Positions 43,552 to 55,400 of a DNA stretch of 64,000 nt are shown in pieces. The position numbers and the translations under genes are program-made. Source of the stretch: Rotaria socialis (Eukaryota > Rotifera > Eurotatoria > Philodinida > Philodinidae). The notes beneath the pieces were generated by a model. It did no database searches. It was not told the DNA's origin and worked only from the letters and a program-made list of their open reading frames with translations. Where the stretch lies: NCBI GenBank assembly GCA_905331475.1, contig CAJNYU010001124.1, positions 1 to 64,000 of the forward strand, given 5' to 3'. How positions within the stretch are numbered: position 1 is the stretch's first letter; each line of letters starts with the position of its first letter.

Positions 43552-45541
43552 ATCAATTCGGTCGGTATTGTATCACCAGAAGGTATGCTTCGTTAGAGAG
43601 GGTCGGTGTCCGTTTTCCCATTAGCCTCAATTGACTATATATAGTTCTTCGCGGGTGTATTTTAGAACATTAATTAGTACACGTAACACAAGATTTTTGT
43701 CTGGTTAATCTTTGAGTTAACAGTGGATGTATTATATTTCAAAGATAAAATAATGCGTGATATCGATAAGAACAAGTAGTTAAGATAAATGGCGAACATG
43801 AGATTCAATTAGTTATTTTTAGTAAAACTCGATAAAAAAAATTATCGATTCACACATCAGCCGCGTGTATGATGGTTTTTGTGTAGTAATATGATCCTGA
43901 TCTCTTTAAAAATTATCAATTTTTCTGCCGTTTGACAGCTTAGTGAAAAAAGAACTACAGGCAAACAATCATGGATTAGTACCAAAACTCAATGTGCTGA
44001 AAAAAGTATTATCACTTAGACTGATGACTATTCCAGACCGAAAATCACCAGTTTCTTTTGTAATTTTTCGTTCGATTAAACTGGAATCTTGAACATGTTT
44101 GATTCTGATACAGTTATACAAATAGATGCCACATAGCTGTGAGTAAAATCCGTCAATAAGGCTCAGTATCAGTATGTGCATTATTTTATCTGTCATTCGT
44201 TTATCAAAATATTGAACTATAGCTTTCATCTTCAATCGATGGTTATTCATGATCGATATTAATTACGATAGATGTTTTATTTGGATAACGAGAGATGTGT
44301 AAAAGTCAATGCTCATGGTAGATGATTGTTCACATTATACATCTCATAGCATTCTTTGATAGGAGGATTCAAAGGTATGCATCCATCGAATATGACGTAT
44401 TCTTCAACTATTTGCTATTAAATGGCGACTATAACATCTTAAAACTCTTCGAAACATATTGTGCTAATGATTCTCAAGAGATAAACAAATTTCGTTGCGG
44501 GTATTGATTTAGAGCGAAATTGATTTGTGCAAGAAAATACAGATCGAAACAAAAATCGGTTCATACTTCTTATTAAATCTTGACACTTGAAAAAGATTTA
44601 TTCCTAAACTTCTGATGATTTTTATACCAGATACGTAGAGGGAATTACGGCATGTATTTTGCCAATTTTTCATTATACACTTTGCTCCTTTCAAATTTTG
44701 ACAATAACGTTTAAAGGAGCTTTTTCAATTCGATAACTTTTACATTAATATATTAAGCTTCTGTCCTCATCTGAATCATATTTTATGTTGACTTTATTGA
44801 AGCATATTGTTGGAATCCGAGAACTTCAATAGTACGCTTACTGTGTTCTAAAAAATCGCTACAGGAAAATATACAGGAGAAAACAATCGCTATTCTAAAC
44901 TCAAGTATCACAATGTACAGCCAGAAAGGCACAACATTAAGAGCGCATTTATCCATCAAACAGAGCTGTAAAAACGCTGTAACAAGCTGAGACCTATATC
45001 ACAAACATTGTCGGTTTCTCTATAGCAATATCATCACATCCGAATGTGGTAATATGTGGTTAGTGGGTAGCAATAACTCATTTGCAAACTTAAAATAGAA
45101 AATAACTCAAGCTATTTTCTTCACAAAAACCTGTTAATCGAATGCGTCTTCTCATTAAATCGAATAACGCCACTCGTGCAACATTTGTTGGTGTGATGTA
45201 ACTAAGTTGATAAAGCTAACAGATAATTAAATATTCCATCGTCTATTTTGGATAATTCAAAGAAAACTAAGAAATGCATAGATTCTTTGAAAAAGATGTT
45301 AATGGAAAATAGTGTTTCTTGACTGAGCTGCGTTTCGGTTAAAAAATTTCAATCATTGTAACAACTTCGGCCTAAACTATGTTCCGGCGTATACTTCATG
45401 AAAAAACTTGATAGCGCATCTTTTTAAAATCAAAGTATGAAACTCACTACAGTAATATGAAATAGGTTATTTAACAATCATTTCGACATGATCATCAACC
45501 TCTTCAAAAATCTGTCTCAACGCTAAAGAATCATATTATTG
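43552..45541. other. Non-coding stretch
   Basis: Promoter side of the phytase-like gene, then AT-rich sequence with short unsupported open frames (43969-44250, 44322-44507, 44509-44694). Confidence 0.5.
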
Positions 45542-46295
45542 TTCATACTTAGGGGTGTCACATTTAAATTTAAAAAAATTTATTAAATCAAGAAATAAAT
45601 TTTCAAAAATTTAAATTTAAAATAAATTAACTTTTTTTCAAATGAAACGTTAAATTTAAATTTAATTAAATTTTAAATTTTGTATCATTTAAATTTAACT
45701 AAATTTAAATTAAATTGTTTCAAATTCAAATTAGTTAAATTTTGCAAACGAGTAGAAAAACATAGTTTTTGACTTGATTGCTACTATTTAAAATCAAATT
45801 CGAGTATGTTTCCTGTTTTCTAAAGTTAAACTAGTCATTCTTCTATAAATTGTGCTATTAAATATATTTTTATGAGTATCCTAGTATTTTGAAGAAGAAA
45901 GATAACGGATCCTGCATCATCTGTACAGAATTTTTGACTATTATGAATAAATATTAACCTGAAATACTAGGTTTTCTTCTCATTTTGTATTTAATATTGT
46001 TAAAGTCACGTATTTTTCTCGTAGCCATGATGTGTATCCATCCAAACAATTTATTAAATTTAAAATTTAAATTTAAAAAAATTTATTAAATCGAGAATTA
46101 AATTTTCAAAAAGTTAATTTAAATTAAATTTAAATTCTGAAAATTTAAATTTTATTTAAATTTAAATTTTTGCATCAGAAGAATTTAAATTTATTTTAAA
46201 TTTAACTTAATAGAATTTAATTTAAAATTAAATTAACTTTTCAAGAAGTTAAATTTAAATTAAATAAAATGTAAATTGACACCCCTATTCATACT
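45542..46295. mobile_element. hAT-like MITE, 738 bp, exact 8-bp target duplication
   Basis: The element at 45550-46287 starts TAGGGGTGTCA and ends with the reverse complement TGACACCCCTA. The flanking 8 bases are TTCATACT on both sides (45542-45549 and 46288-46295). The interior is almost entirely AAATTTAAATT permutations, self-complementary over long distances, around a less biased centre (45760-46050) that has no open frame. End sequence and duplication length point to the hAT superfamily. Confidence 0.9.
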
Positions 46296-48089
46296 TTTTG
46301 TTTCAATTTCATATTGCAATGGAATATTTCCTTTTTTATTGCTTAAAACGAAGAGAGACAATTACGGAGTTCATTTTTCTTTACGATATCTGGGTCACAA
46401 ACGAGTAAAAAGAGTCGAACATATTCGAAACGTTCGAAAAAGTATGTTTAATTTTTCTCAAAAATAAGAATGTAATCTGTTGGTTAACAATATGAGAAGC
46501 TATGAACTCATTTCATCGACAAAGGGCAATTATTAAGAAACTTTAAACAGTGAATTTTAGATATAATACAACTAATATAGCACCAAATATTGGATCTCAT
46601 CATGTACAGTAGTGAATGGAAACGTTCTCCGGGTGAAAAGAGCAATTTTCTATTCTTGTAACACTCTCCCCGTTACAATCTTGATCATGATTACAAGAGC
46701 GAAAATATATTTCAGCAATTTGTTTTTATGTAAATAGTTTAAGTCATACTTGACACGAATGAAAAAGATAATTTTTCTGTGTGTGATCGTTAGAGATTTC
46801 TCATTCGGATGATTTTTAAAACTATAAAGTTTTCTAGCGAAGACGATGGTGTAGATTACCAGAAGTTCTCATTAAAGTATTTATTTTCACTTTGGACACG
46901 AAAAGAATGTAGTTTTTTCGAGTCACCTATGAATATGTCGAATTTACGTCACTCCGACCCATATAGTTTTTCTTTTATTACATAAAAGAAAACATTGGAA
47001 CTGCTGGTAAGTATCTTGTAGAGAAAGCAAAAAACATATTGAATCACAGTATTCAATATAAGAAATATTGCAGGCGCAATAGTCTTTGTTCATTCAAGTA
47101 TTTAACCGAGTACCTACCTTTGATATACAAAATTATGATTCACATCATACAGATTCTCATCATAGATGAAAAGAAGTTCGTGCCAATTAAAATACTCTAA
47201 ATAATATTCGCTTTCATTGAATATATTTGTTGAATACTTTTGATCAGATGGATTGTGGACGTTGATCTTCATGTTGTACATTTGTTGTGTTTATAGGTTT
47301 CAGGGAACTGATTTACGTTATTTGGCAATGGTGATATATACGAGGAACAAAAATGTGCACCATGGAGTCTTTGTTTAATTATGCAATTAGCTTCTTACAA
47401 ATACTAATGAATATTACGATGTTCTTTCCTATATTCAAGGAGTAAAAATTAGATGCATTCATTTCATAATTGGTATCGATCTTATTTCTCTTTAATTTTG
47501 TGATAAAGAACAACTGCAGCGACGTAGGATTTTAAGTCAAATCATCAATTCCATTGGTGACGAACCAAACGTAAGTGACCAAGTCTCGTATTGTAGCTAC
47601 TGGATGTTGTATTTGGTCGAAACAGAAGTTATTCAAAATAATAAAGATAGAATCCAATTGTTTTTGTTGCCATTACATATAAGAATTGTGTAAAATCAAC
47701 AGAAAAAAGCATGTATCGTTGATTGATTTTGATGAATAAATGTTCAGATTTTATTGATTATTTTCACTCTTTTTGTTTAAAATCGATTTAATATTTGGTA
47801 TAAGCAATGCTTTCAATGAATATTGCTTTATTCGAAAACACTATAGAAATTGAGTGCAGCTGTTTCACTTCTGAATAACTCATCTGCAATTTCTTTGTGC
47901 TTACTATATCGACTTTAATCAAAAATAATCAAAACGATCAATAAAAACTCGATGGTTTTGGTCACGCTTTGATTAGAATTGATTTTTAACCGCGTAGAAA
48001 TCGATTTAAAATTCATTATTCTGATCTGACTTTTCACATAACCGCCACTTATTCCTCGTACGATTCTCTATATTTTCTGTCTTATTCGT
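46296..48089. other. Gene-poor stretch with one possible exon
   Basis: At 47511-47570 a block encoding EQLQRRRILSQIINSIGDEP ends at a strong GTAAGT donor and begins near an AAAG acceptor. It looks like an exon of a coiled-coil protein. No partner exon in matching phase was found. Confidence 0.35.
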
Positions 48090-48498
48090 GTTAGTTTGAG
48101 ACGGTAAATGAATGATATCAGAAACAGCATGATGATAAAAGAAAAGGCTTTAGTAGAAATGCGATATCTTTCATTACACCGACGAGGATTGGCTCAAGCA
48201 ATTAAAATGAAACAAAGCTAACTGGAAGATCCCATTTAATTGAATCAGCTTTGTGCAGCATAAAATGTAAGTAAATTAGAAATTTAGGATTGTTGCAATC
48301 ATCACTAGTCGTTTAATAATTTTGTTTTGTTTTTCTCCTTAACGTCTTCATAGACTAATACTGGCATAAGAGACTAAATTATATTATTTTTTTTTTCGAA
48401 TTTTAGAAGGCAAGAATCAATAAACGAGAGAACAACCAAGGACGGGGCTATTCAAGTGTTGTTAAACAAGCAAGTTCCAATAGCTCTAGTATCATCTA
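48090..48498 (+). other. Possible remnant exons of a coiled-coil gene
   Basis: An open stretch encodes MMIKEKALVEMRYLSLHRRG and continues LAQAIKMKQ, resembling centrosomal coiled-coil segments of CEP350 type. It stops at a TAA, after which another frame stays open to a GTAAGT donor. A second piece after 48409 (TTTTAG acceptor) encodes ARINKRENNQGRGYSSVV and ends in a TAG. The phases do not join cleanly, so this is either a decayed gene or a model with a missing exon. Low support. Confidence 0.25.
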
Positions 48499-49084
48499 GA
48501 TTATTCTACCGTAGCTTATATTATTTTCCATTGATAAAATGTTGATTAAAAAGACACAGTGAAAGAAAGCATTCAGATAGTTTATCTATTATTATCGTTG
48601 TGAGTGCTATACTTTGTTCTTTGTAATATTATCTATTAAATCTATCAAGAATTAGAATGAGCATCATTATTAACTTATTGTTTGATGATGTTCAGTTTTG
48701 AATAGAATAAAAAAAATGATATCAAAAATATCGAAATCGATAAAAATAAAGATTCCCATGTAGCTGTAGCTCTCTGTGTACACTCCCTCTATAGAGTTTG
48801 CCTATCATACAGTATAAGAGCCGATGAATTGAAGGTTCTTTATTATTTCAGTGACAAATTGGTTGCGCTGTAATTTGTCCTTATCATCCTTCGTATACAA
48901 TTGTGTGTTTTTATCTAGGCTAGATGTTGTATGATAAAAGAAAATGCCAACGCAATAAATACACATTGACAGTTCTGTTTTCGTTTACGTTTATCAAAAA
49001 GTGTTTATTCACAAAAGGCAGCTTTACTCGTCTTGTCACATATTTCAACAGCCTAGCATTTTTTAATTGCCTCTTTTCAATTAT

Positions 49085-49833
49085 AAAAAAAAAACTAGCC
49101 GTATTGGTTGCGTTTCCAGTCATAGTCATTCTGATTTGTTATAATTCAACAAATCCAAAATATTTGGGGCTACACATTTTACACTCTTTAATATCAATTA
49201 AAAATAGTTTCGTGCCCGATACAAACAGACCTATGTTGAGTCCCGAATATCGAGCACTTGAAAGTATGCTTTGAGGAAGACCTCTCTTTCAAATCGATCC
49301 AAATCTGGATCCGCTAAAGCAAGCGAAAAATATACGTGCATCCTTTCCACTTGATACAATTGTTCCTCGTTCATTTTCATGCCACGCAGACAAACATGCA
49401 TATGAAAACGGAGGACACACAGTTGATGCACATTGGATTCATCATGAAAGAGCTAAACCAAAATAAAATACTGATAGAATCATCATTTATCTGATTGGTG
49501 GAGGTTACACAGTCGGCGATGTGCAAGGCAGGTAAGCATGAATACCTTGACTGATGAAAAGAAAAATAGGGAGTATCATGTAAGATAGTTATTACATTAT
49601 TGCTGTCAATCCTATGTAAATATGCAAATTTTGTATTTTGTTTACTAGTCTATATCTATAGTGGTCTTGAATGTGATTTTTCTTGACTTTTCGATATCAC
49701 TGTAATTCATTTGGACTATCGTCTTGTTCCTGAACATTCATTGTCATCAGCAGTTGATGATATACTCACACTTTACCATGCACTTCTTCATGATGAGATT
49801 TATACTTCTCGGCTACCAATTATGGAAGTTTAG
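49085..49833 (+). pseudogene. AADAC/HSL-type esterase pseudogene
   Basis: One frame runs through an N-terminal membrane anchor (LAVLVAFPVIVILICYNSTN), DTIVPRSFSC, then IIIYLIGGGYTVGDVQ, which corresponds to the HGGG oxyanion-hole region of alpha/beta hydrolases with His replaced by Ile. After a phase-2 intron (49532-49661, GTAAGC...CTATAG) it continues with HLDYRLVPEHSLSSAVDD, the DYRL-(A/V)-PE motif of arylacetamide deacetylase and hormone-sensitive lipase families. In-frame stops occur at 49272-49274, 49464-49466 and 49684-49686. The GDSAG nucleophile block and the rest are missing after 49833. The splice sites are still intact, so decay is fairly recent. Confidence 0.75.
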
Positions 49834-50241
49834 CATTTACACTACTGACAAGAACATTTCAGATTCAAGTGGTATTGATATGGGAGTTATAAATATATGT
49901 CGATAGTTTTTCCTCCAATGAATATTGATTGAAAAATAGGATTTATTTTTTTCAAAATCTTAATAGAAACGATGATATTCTATTGTAATTTATTCATCGC
50001 ATTAAGTTCCTCGGCAACTATTCAATGTTAACTATCATATTAGTTCTGTGATAGTTTCATACAGTTGTCAATAGTTGCAGTGATAATATCTCACTAACAA
50101 CTTAATACTCGTTGTGCACGGTCTCATAGAATGCATTCATTTACAATATGTTTTATTTACAAAGAATTGAATTAACTATACTGAACATTGCTTGTCGTAG
50201 ACTTTCTATTTAACATCTCATTCATGGTAGATATTCAGTTG

Positions 50242-50530
50242 TTATCAATCTGGCCTCGGATTCGTCCTATATTTCCTATATTTAAAAAAATTCCTATTTT
50301 TTCTCCTATATTTCGATGAATTTTCCTGTATTTCCTATAAAAATGAAAAAAAGTAGAAAATTGATAAAAAAGCTCTTGTTTTAGTATAATTGTCGTGTTT
50401 TTTAAACAACGAATTTTCGATATCCTATTTTTTTCTGATTTTTTACACATTTTCCTGTATTTTTAAAAAGTTTGATCCTGTGCTAATTCCTACATTTTCA
50501 AAAACTTGCAATCCGAGGCCAGTTATCAAT
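50242..50530. mobile_element. hAT-like MITE, 273 bp, exact 8-bp target duplication
   Basis: The element at 50250-50522 has 13-bp perfect terminal inverted repeats (CTGGCCTCGGATT and AATCCGAGGCCAG). TTATCAAT flanks it on both sides (50242-50249 and 50523-50530). The interior repeats CCTATATTT/TTTCCTGTA and is AT-rich, with no coding capacity. Confidence 0.9.
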
Positions 50531-51248
50531 GCTAAACTTTGTCTTTGTGGAAATTAATTGTCTTCAGCACACAACAATTGTGATTCGTTCGTTGTTTATA
50601 AATCTCAACAATGTATATAAAAACTTCTGGCATAATTCCGGCGATCGTTCATCTGAATGAATGAAAACCTGAACGTTCCTTTTCATGGATATACGACGTA
50701 GTGAAAACGTTTAGGAATTCTAAACAGGTCATGATATATTCGATATTTTATTTGCGATATTTACTTATTCATTATGGAAAGAATTTTGAATCGGAAAGAA
50801 ATGCTATATTTAAACTAGCCAAAATAAAAATATTGTTTAGTCATAAACTAACAGGTACCATACAAGCTATACATGTCGAACCATTTTCGGGTATTTTTTA
50901 AAATCATTGATAAAGGATTTTCAATTTATATGATCAATATTTTAAAAGATCACACATTTGGCAATAGTGTAGAATTTTATCGCGATTTATATTCGAATAT
51001 AAATAAAATTAATATTGAATGCTTGCAATTGCATTCAGTCATTTATTTTTTGATAGTCCACAGTATCAATACATATAAAGTTACATTGACTAAATTTTTT
51101 TGAGATTTTATCAGAGACTAAAGATGAATTGTGTGGTAATCCGGCTACAAACAGACAAATCTATTGAATAATTTCTTGTTTTTATTTATATCAGGTTATT
51201 TTTACAAATTTAAGATAAAGAATTAGATTTATATAGTAAGGTATTATA
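50531..51248. other. Non-coding stretch
   Basis: Two overlapping plus-strand open frames (50701-50901 and 50873-51103) together could be a frameshifted relic, but no family is recognisable. Confidence 0.4.
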
Positions 51249-51845
51249 TCAGAAGTATAATCTATGATTGCAGTAACCATCAGGGTTGTTTTCAAGATAT
51301 CTTTGATGATAAGGTTCACCTGTAAAGAATTGAAGGCCAGTAGCTGGTTGTATTTGTGTCACAATTTCCCCCTTGACTTTACCACTAGCTTGTACTTCAT
51401 CGCGTATTTGTTCGGCAATTTTCTGCTGTTCATTGGTATGAGTGAAGATAACAGAACGATATTGAGTACCACGATCATTTCCTTGCCGATTTAGAGATGT
51501 TGGGTCATGCATACGAAAGAAAAAGCGAACTAAATCAGCGTATGCTACTTTGTTTGGTTCATAAGAGAGTTGTAGAACTTCAGCATGGTTCGTCGTACCA
51601 GTACATACATCTTGATAAGTAGCGTTTGAAGCACCACCCATATAACCAACGAGAGCTGATATTAAATTAGCTCCGAATTGTTTACGAAAAAATTTCTCTG
51701 TACCCCAAAAACAACCTGCACCAAAAGTAGCTAATTCTGTACCGGCTTTTGCTGCCATGTTTTCTGTTTGTTGTTCCTGTTTTGTAGCGCTTGTCAGAAG
51801 TAAAATGGATGTGAATATTATTTTGCAACTAACCAAAGTGCACAT
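51249..51845 (-). CDS. msrA: Peptide-methionine (S)-S-oxide reductase
   Basis: An intact 198-residue single-exon frame. The catalytic motif GCFWGTE has its Cys at residue 45. Other MsrA landmarks are GYMGGASNATYQDVCTG, TNHAEVLQLSYEP, FFFRMHDPTSLNRQGNDRGT and QYRSVIF. The enzyme reduces the S-epimer of methionine sulfoxide, a protein-repair step in oxidative-stress tolerance. The first 22 residues are hydrophobic (VSCKIIFTSILLLTS) and could be a signal peptide; an internal ATG at residue 30 (MAAKAGTE) would give a cytosolic form, so two start sites might serve two compartments. No recycling Cys pair is visible at the C-terminus, which ends NNPDGYCNHRLYF with one Cys. Confidence 0.93.
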   Translation of the reverse strand: MCTLVSCKIIFTSILLLTSATKQEQQTENMAAKAGTELATFGAGCFWGTEKFFRKQFGANLISALVGYMGGASNATYQDVCTGTTNHAEVLQLSYEPNKVAYADLVRFFFRMHDPTSLNRQGNDRGTQYRSVIFTHTNEQQKIAEQIRDEVQASGKVKGEIVTQIQPATGLQFFTGEPYHQRYLENNPDGYCNHRLYF

Positions 51846-52427
51846 CGTATAAGTTACATAGGCGTTTTTTTTCTTTCTGATTTTTTTTTCTTCGTTCGTT
51901 CTGTGATGTCTTCTCCATCTTGTCGCATGGTAGAAAAAGAAGAAAAACTAGACAATAATAAGCTGCTGTGTGCATGTTTTTTTTTCTTTTTCTTTTCGAT
52001 AAGTACGAAGATAGAATGTTACATAAGCGCACATGGATAATGTCATCAGAAATATAAGAAACTAGAATGTCATTCATTAAATTAGTTTTTAGACGCAACA
52101 AACAGAATAAATAAAAATATTTCTTTACTAATATCGTGTTCATAAAATTCTTAGGATTTAATTCTGCAAAAAAATGTTTAAATCATTTGTATATTGAGAT
52201 AGTGTCGATCAATGTTGTAGGATGTTGATCAACAAGAATTCATTAAATTCGGATATTTTCCTTTTGGTGTATGCGTTTATTCTAACTAACATATACATTG
52301 CGATTCCTAATGATTATATTTCTGAAGTTGGCTACAAGTTTGCAGATTAGAATGAGTTTTTATATGAATCAAAAGTGTTCGAATTGTTTAATTCTGCCAC
52401 AAGAAAAGGAAAAAAATGATATGATGT
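51846..52427. other. Intergenic stretch
   Basis: Upstream region of msrA, with long T/C-rich runs, then the 3' flank of the next minus-strand gene. No gene seen. Confidence 0.55.
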
Positions 52428-55400
52428 TTAGATGATGTCAGCGTAAAATCTATTAGCAGTAGTGGTGCCTGAGCCACCTAATATTAACCAAAATGAGATT
52501 GTATAAGTATGGCCGACTGTACTTGCAAATGATTGACCGAGAAAGTCAATACCCAAACTTGCGTAGCAGTTGTCTGAAAAACAATTGCCAGTAGACAGGT
52601 AGCAATTCGTACCAGAGACTACTACTCCGAAAGTAGAACCACAAGTGCTTGAACACCATTGAGTCCAGTCTGTTGCTGTTGTTGTTGAGCTTTCAAAACT
52701 TGGATTCATGAGCAATTCAACCGCAGGTGCACTATTGTCAACAACAGATACAGCATCCAAAAAGTATTTGCGATTATTTTCATTCTGAAATCCAAACATG
52801 ATAATTGCCGATGTAGACACGGCTGTATAGCTATATTGATACAATGTCCATGTAGTTGGAGCTGAGCCACTTAGTGAAAGCAAAGTACCATGACCGACTG
52901 GCGTACAGGATGTGGCTGAAATATATATTTTAGATCAAATATAGTTATAAATATTTGCTCACTCGATTGTGTTGTAGTTGTTGCCGTCGTGGAGCTCGAA
53001 CTAGTAGTTGTTGTTGCTGCTACAATTAATAAAATAGCTTTTCGTCAATATCATTCTTATTATTATAGGTTCATGCACATGATAATTCTGGGATTCATAA
53101 AAAGTAAAACTCTATTGTATATATACGCACGCTCTACTATTTATATGAAACAAAATCATTCGCATGGATTGTTCGAAATGTTGTCAGAATCTATTTGGAA
53201 AATAAAAGCAAAATACTTTACGTACAAGTTGTACTTGTTGAAGTTGAACCTAAAAAGGTGTATAAATAATTTTATATGAAATTAAACGTTGTTTATACTT
53301 GTGCTGGATGTAGTTGAGGTAGTCTCTGTGGTTGTCGTTGATGTTGTACCTACGAGATAAAATTTCTCATACGTTGTTATTCCATAAAAATATTTTACTT
53401 GTCGTAGAAGTTGTACTTGTAGTACTAGTGCTACTTGTTGTGGATGTCGTCGATGTAGTTGTTGTGGACGTCGTTGTGGTAGTTGTTGTGGACGTCGTTG
53501 TGGTAGTTGTTGTGGACGTCGTTGTGGTAGTTGTTGTTGATGTTGTCGATGTACTCGTTGTTGATGTGGCTAGATTTAAAATTAGATTGATATGAATTTA
53601 CAAGAGAAAGTAATATTTCTTCCAACCTAAAGATTTATTTCTAGCAATAGTAATAAAAACAGGCTCTGTTAGCAGCCATTTTTCTGAGAAATATGAGTCT
53701 AATAGTGAATGCTAATAAATAATGATGATTGCCAGTGATACCAGTCTTGCTGGTCGAAAGGAAATGACTGTGTTAATGTGAAGTGTTTTAAAAGTAGTGA
53801 CATGACCATAAAGCCAATATTCTTTTTATCCCCATCGACAAATATCAACCATATGTGGCGAAGCACATAATTCATTTTATATAAAACTAATGCTCTGAAA
53901 TACTATCGTTAAGGTGATTTCGTATCACTTAGTTTCGTTAATTATTATAAAAAGAATTAAATAAAACTGAAAATTTCACTTGTGTCTTCATGATAAATAA
54001 AACAGAATGACTGTTTTAATGGCAGCGTCCAGTGTATTGAATATCTATCTGTCTATAGTATTAAGACTTTAAAAGATTCCGAATGTGTGTTAGTTATCTC
54101 GAGTCTAGTCTTTCTTTTATATATTATTCTGTTTTACGCAGTGCTATTTCATACTTTTACAATGATAAACGTCGTTTGATAAACGCCAAGAAAAAGGAAA
54201 TCCCAGTTACTCAAGATGGAACTATTTATAAACATTTGAGTTACAAAAAGTTATGAAAATAGTCAATATTACATTTATTGACATGACTAAATGGTCTATT
54301 GCAGTTTCTTACAATACCGAATAAGACAATAGAATGAAACACATTCGGTAATGTTTTCATCATAGAATCTTAACTGCTAAGAAACTTTAAAATAGACGAT
54401 TGATGTGAGTCAGTTTTCTCTCAGATATAAATTTAATTTATAACTACAATATAAAAAAAACATACTTTACCGATTCAATATGAATGAGATACTTTGTTTT
54501 GAAATAGAATTCAGGAAAACAATTCGTGTGATGCGCAAAGAGACTCACATGTGGTACTTGTTGTCGTTGTTGTTGTTGTAGACGTGCTACTCGTTGTAGT
54601 TGTTGTGGTAGCTGTTGTTGTGGTTGTTGTTGTGGCGCTTGTTGTTGTTGAAGTGGTAGCCGTTGTTGATGTTGATGTTGTCTTAGGACTATCTATTATC
54701 GTATCAAAATGAAGTAAAAATTCAAGTATAAATAAAATACGAACTTTTCGATAAAAGAAGCAGTAGGGTAATGATCAACGCCAGCAGAAGTAGAGTAGTA
54801 ATGGCCAAGCATAGCAAGAATAATGGACGGTAATAAAATGGTCTACTAAGTTTGAAAATATATTATAAAGTATGAAATGAAACTTTCATCGTCATCTGAA
54901 AAGTTTTTGTAGTGATGCCGTCAGTAAACAATATATAGTATGCTTAGTGATGTACAGTGAACGATGTTTTGTTTATTTATTTATCTTGAAAGTGGCCGCT
55001 TTCTTTTGATTTTTTGAAATACAGAATCGAAGAAAAAATTTAAAAGTATGAGACACATTAAAGTGTAGATCTATAATGTTGTTTACTTTGTATTTCTATA
55101 GGTCACTAAAATCACAAGACAATATACCATTCTATAAACGCAGCTCAGTGAATCCTAATACATTCTATCAGACATTCATCTGGTTTATATATTGATGACA
55201 TCGGGAAAGAGCCGATAATTAGTTTTCATAAGATTGAAAACAGGCAAAATTATCTGTATGAATCCTATTGGGTTTATATAATATCAACTGCTGCCTAACT
55301 TTTTTTTCATTGAAAATTGATGAATCTTATGACTGATATGAATTATGACAATGAAAATGATTTTTTCATTTTATATTCGTAAAAATTACGCGAATAGCAT

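Noticed and set aside
53332..53625. Val/Asp repeat and Asn/His repeat open frames over the stalk exon
   Set aside because: These are other-frame readings of the minus-strand Thr-rich exon and its 24-bp minisatellite.
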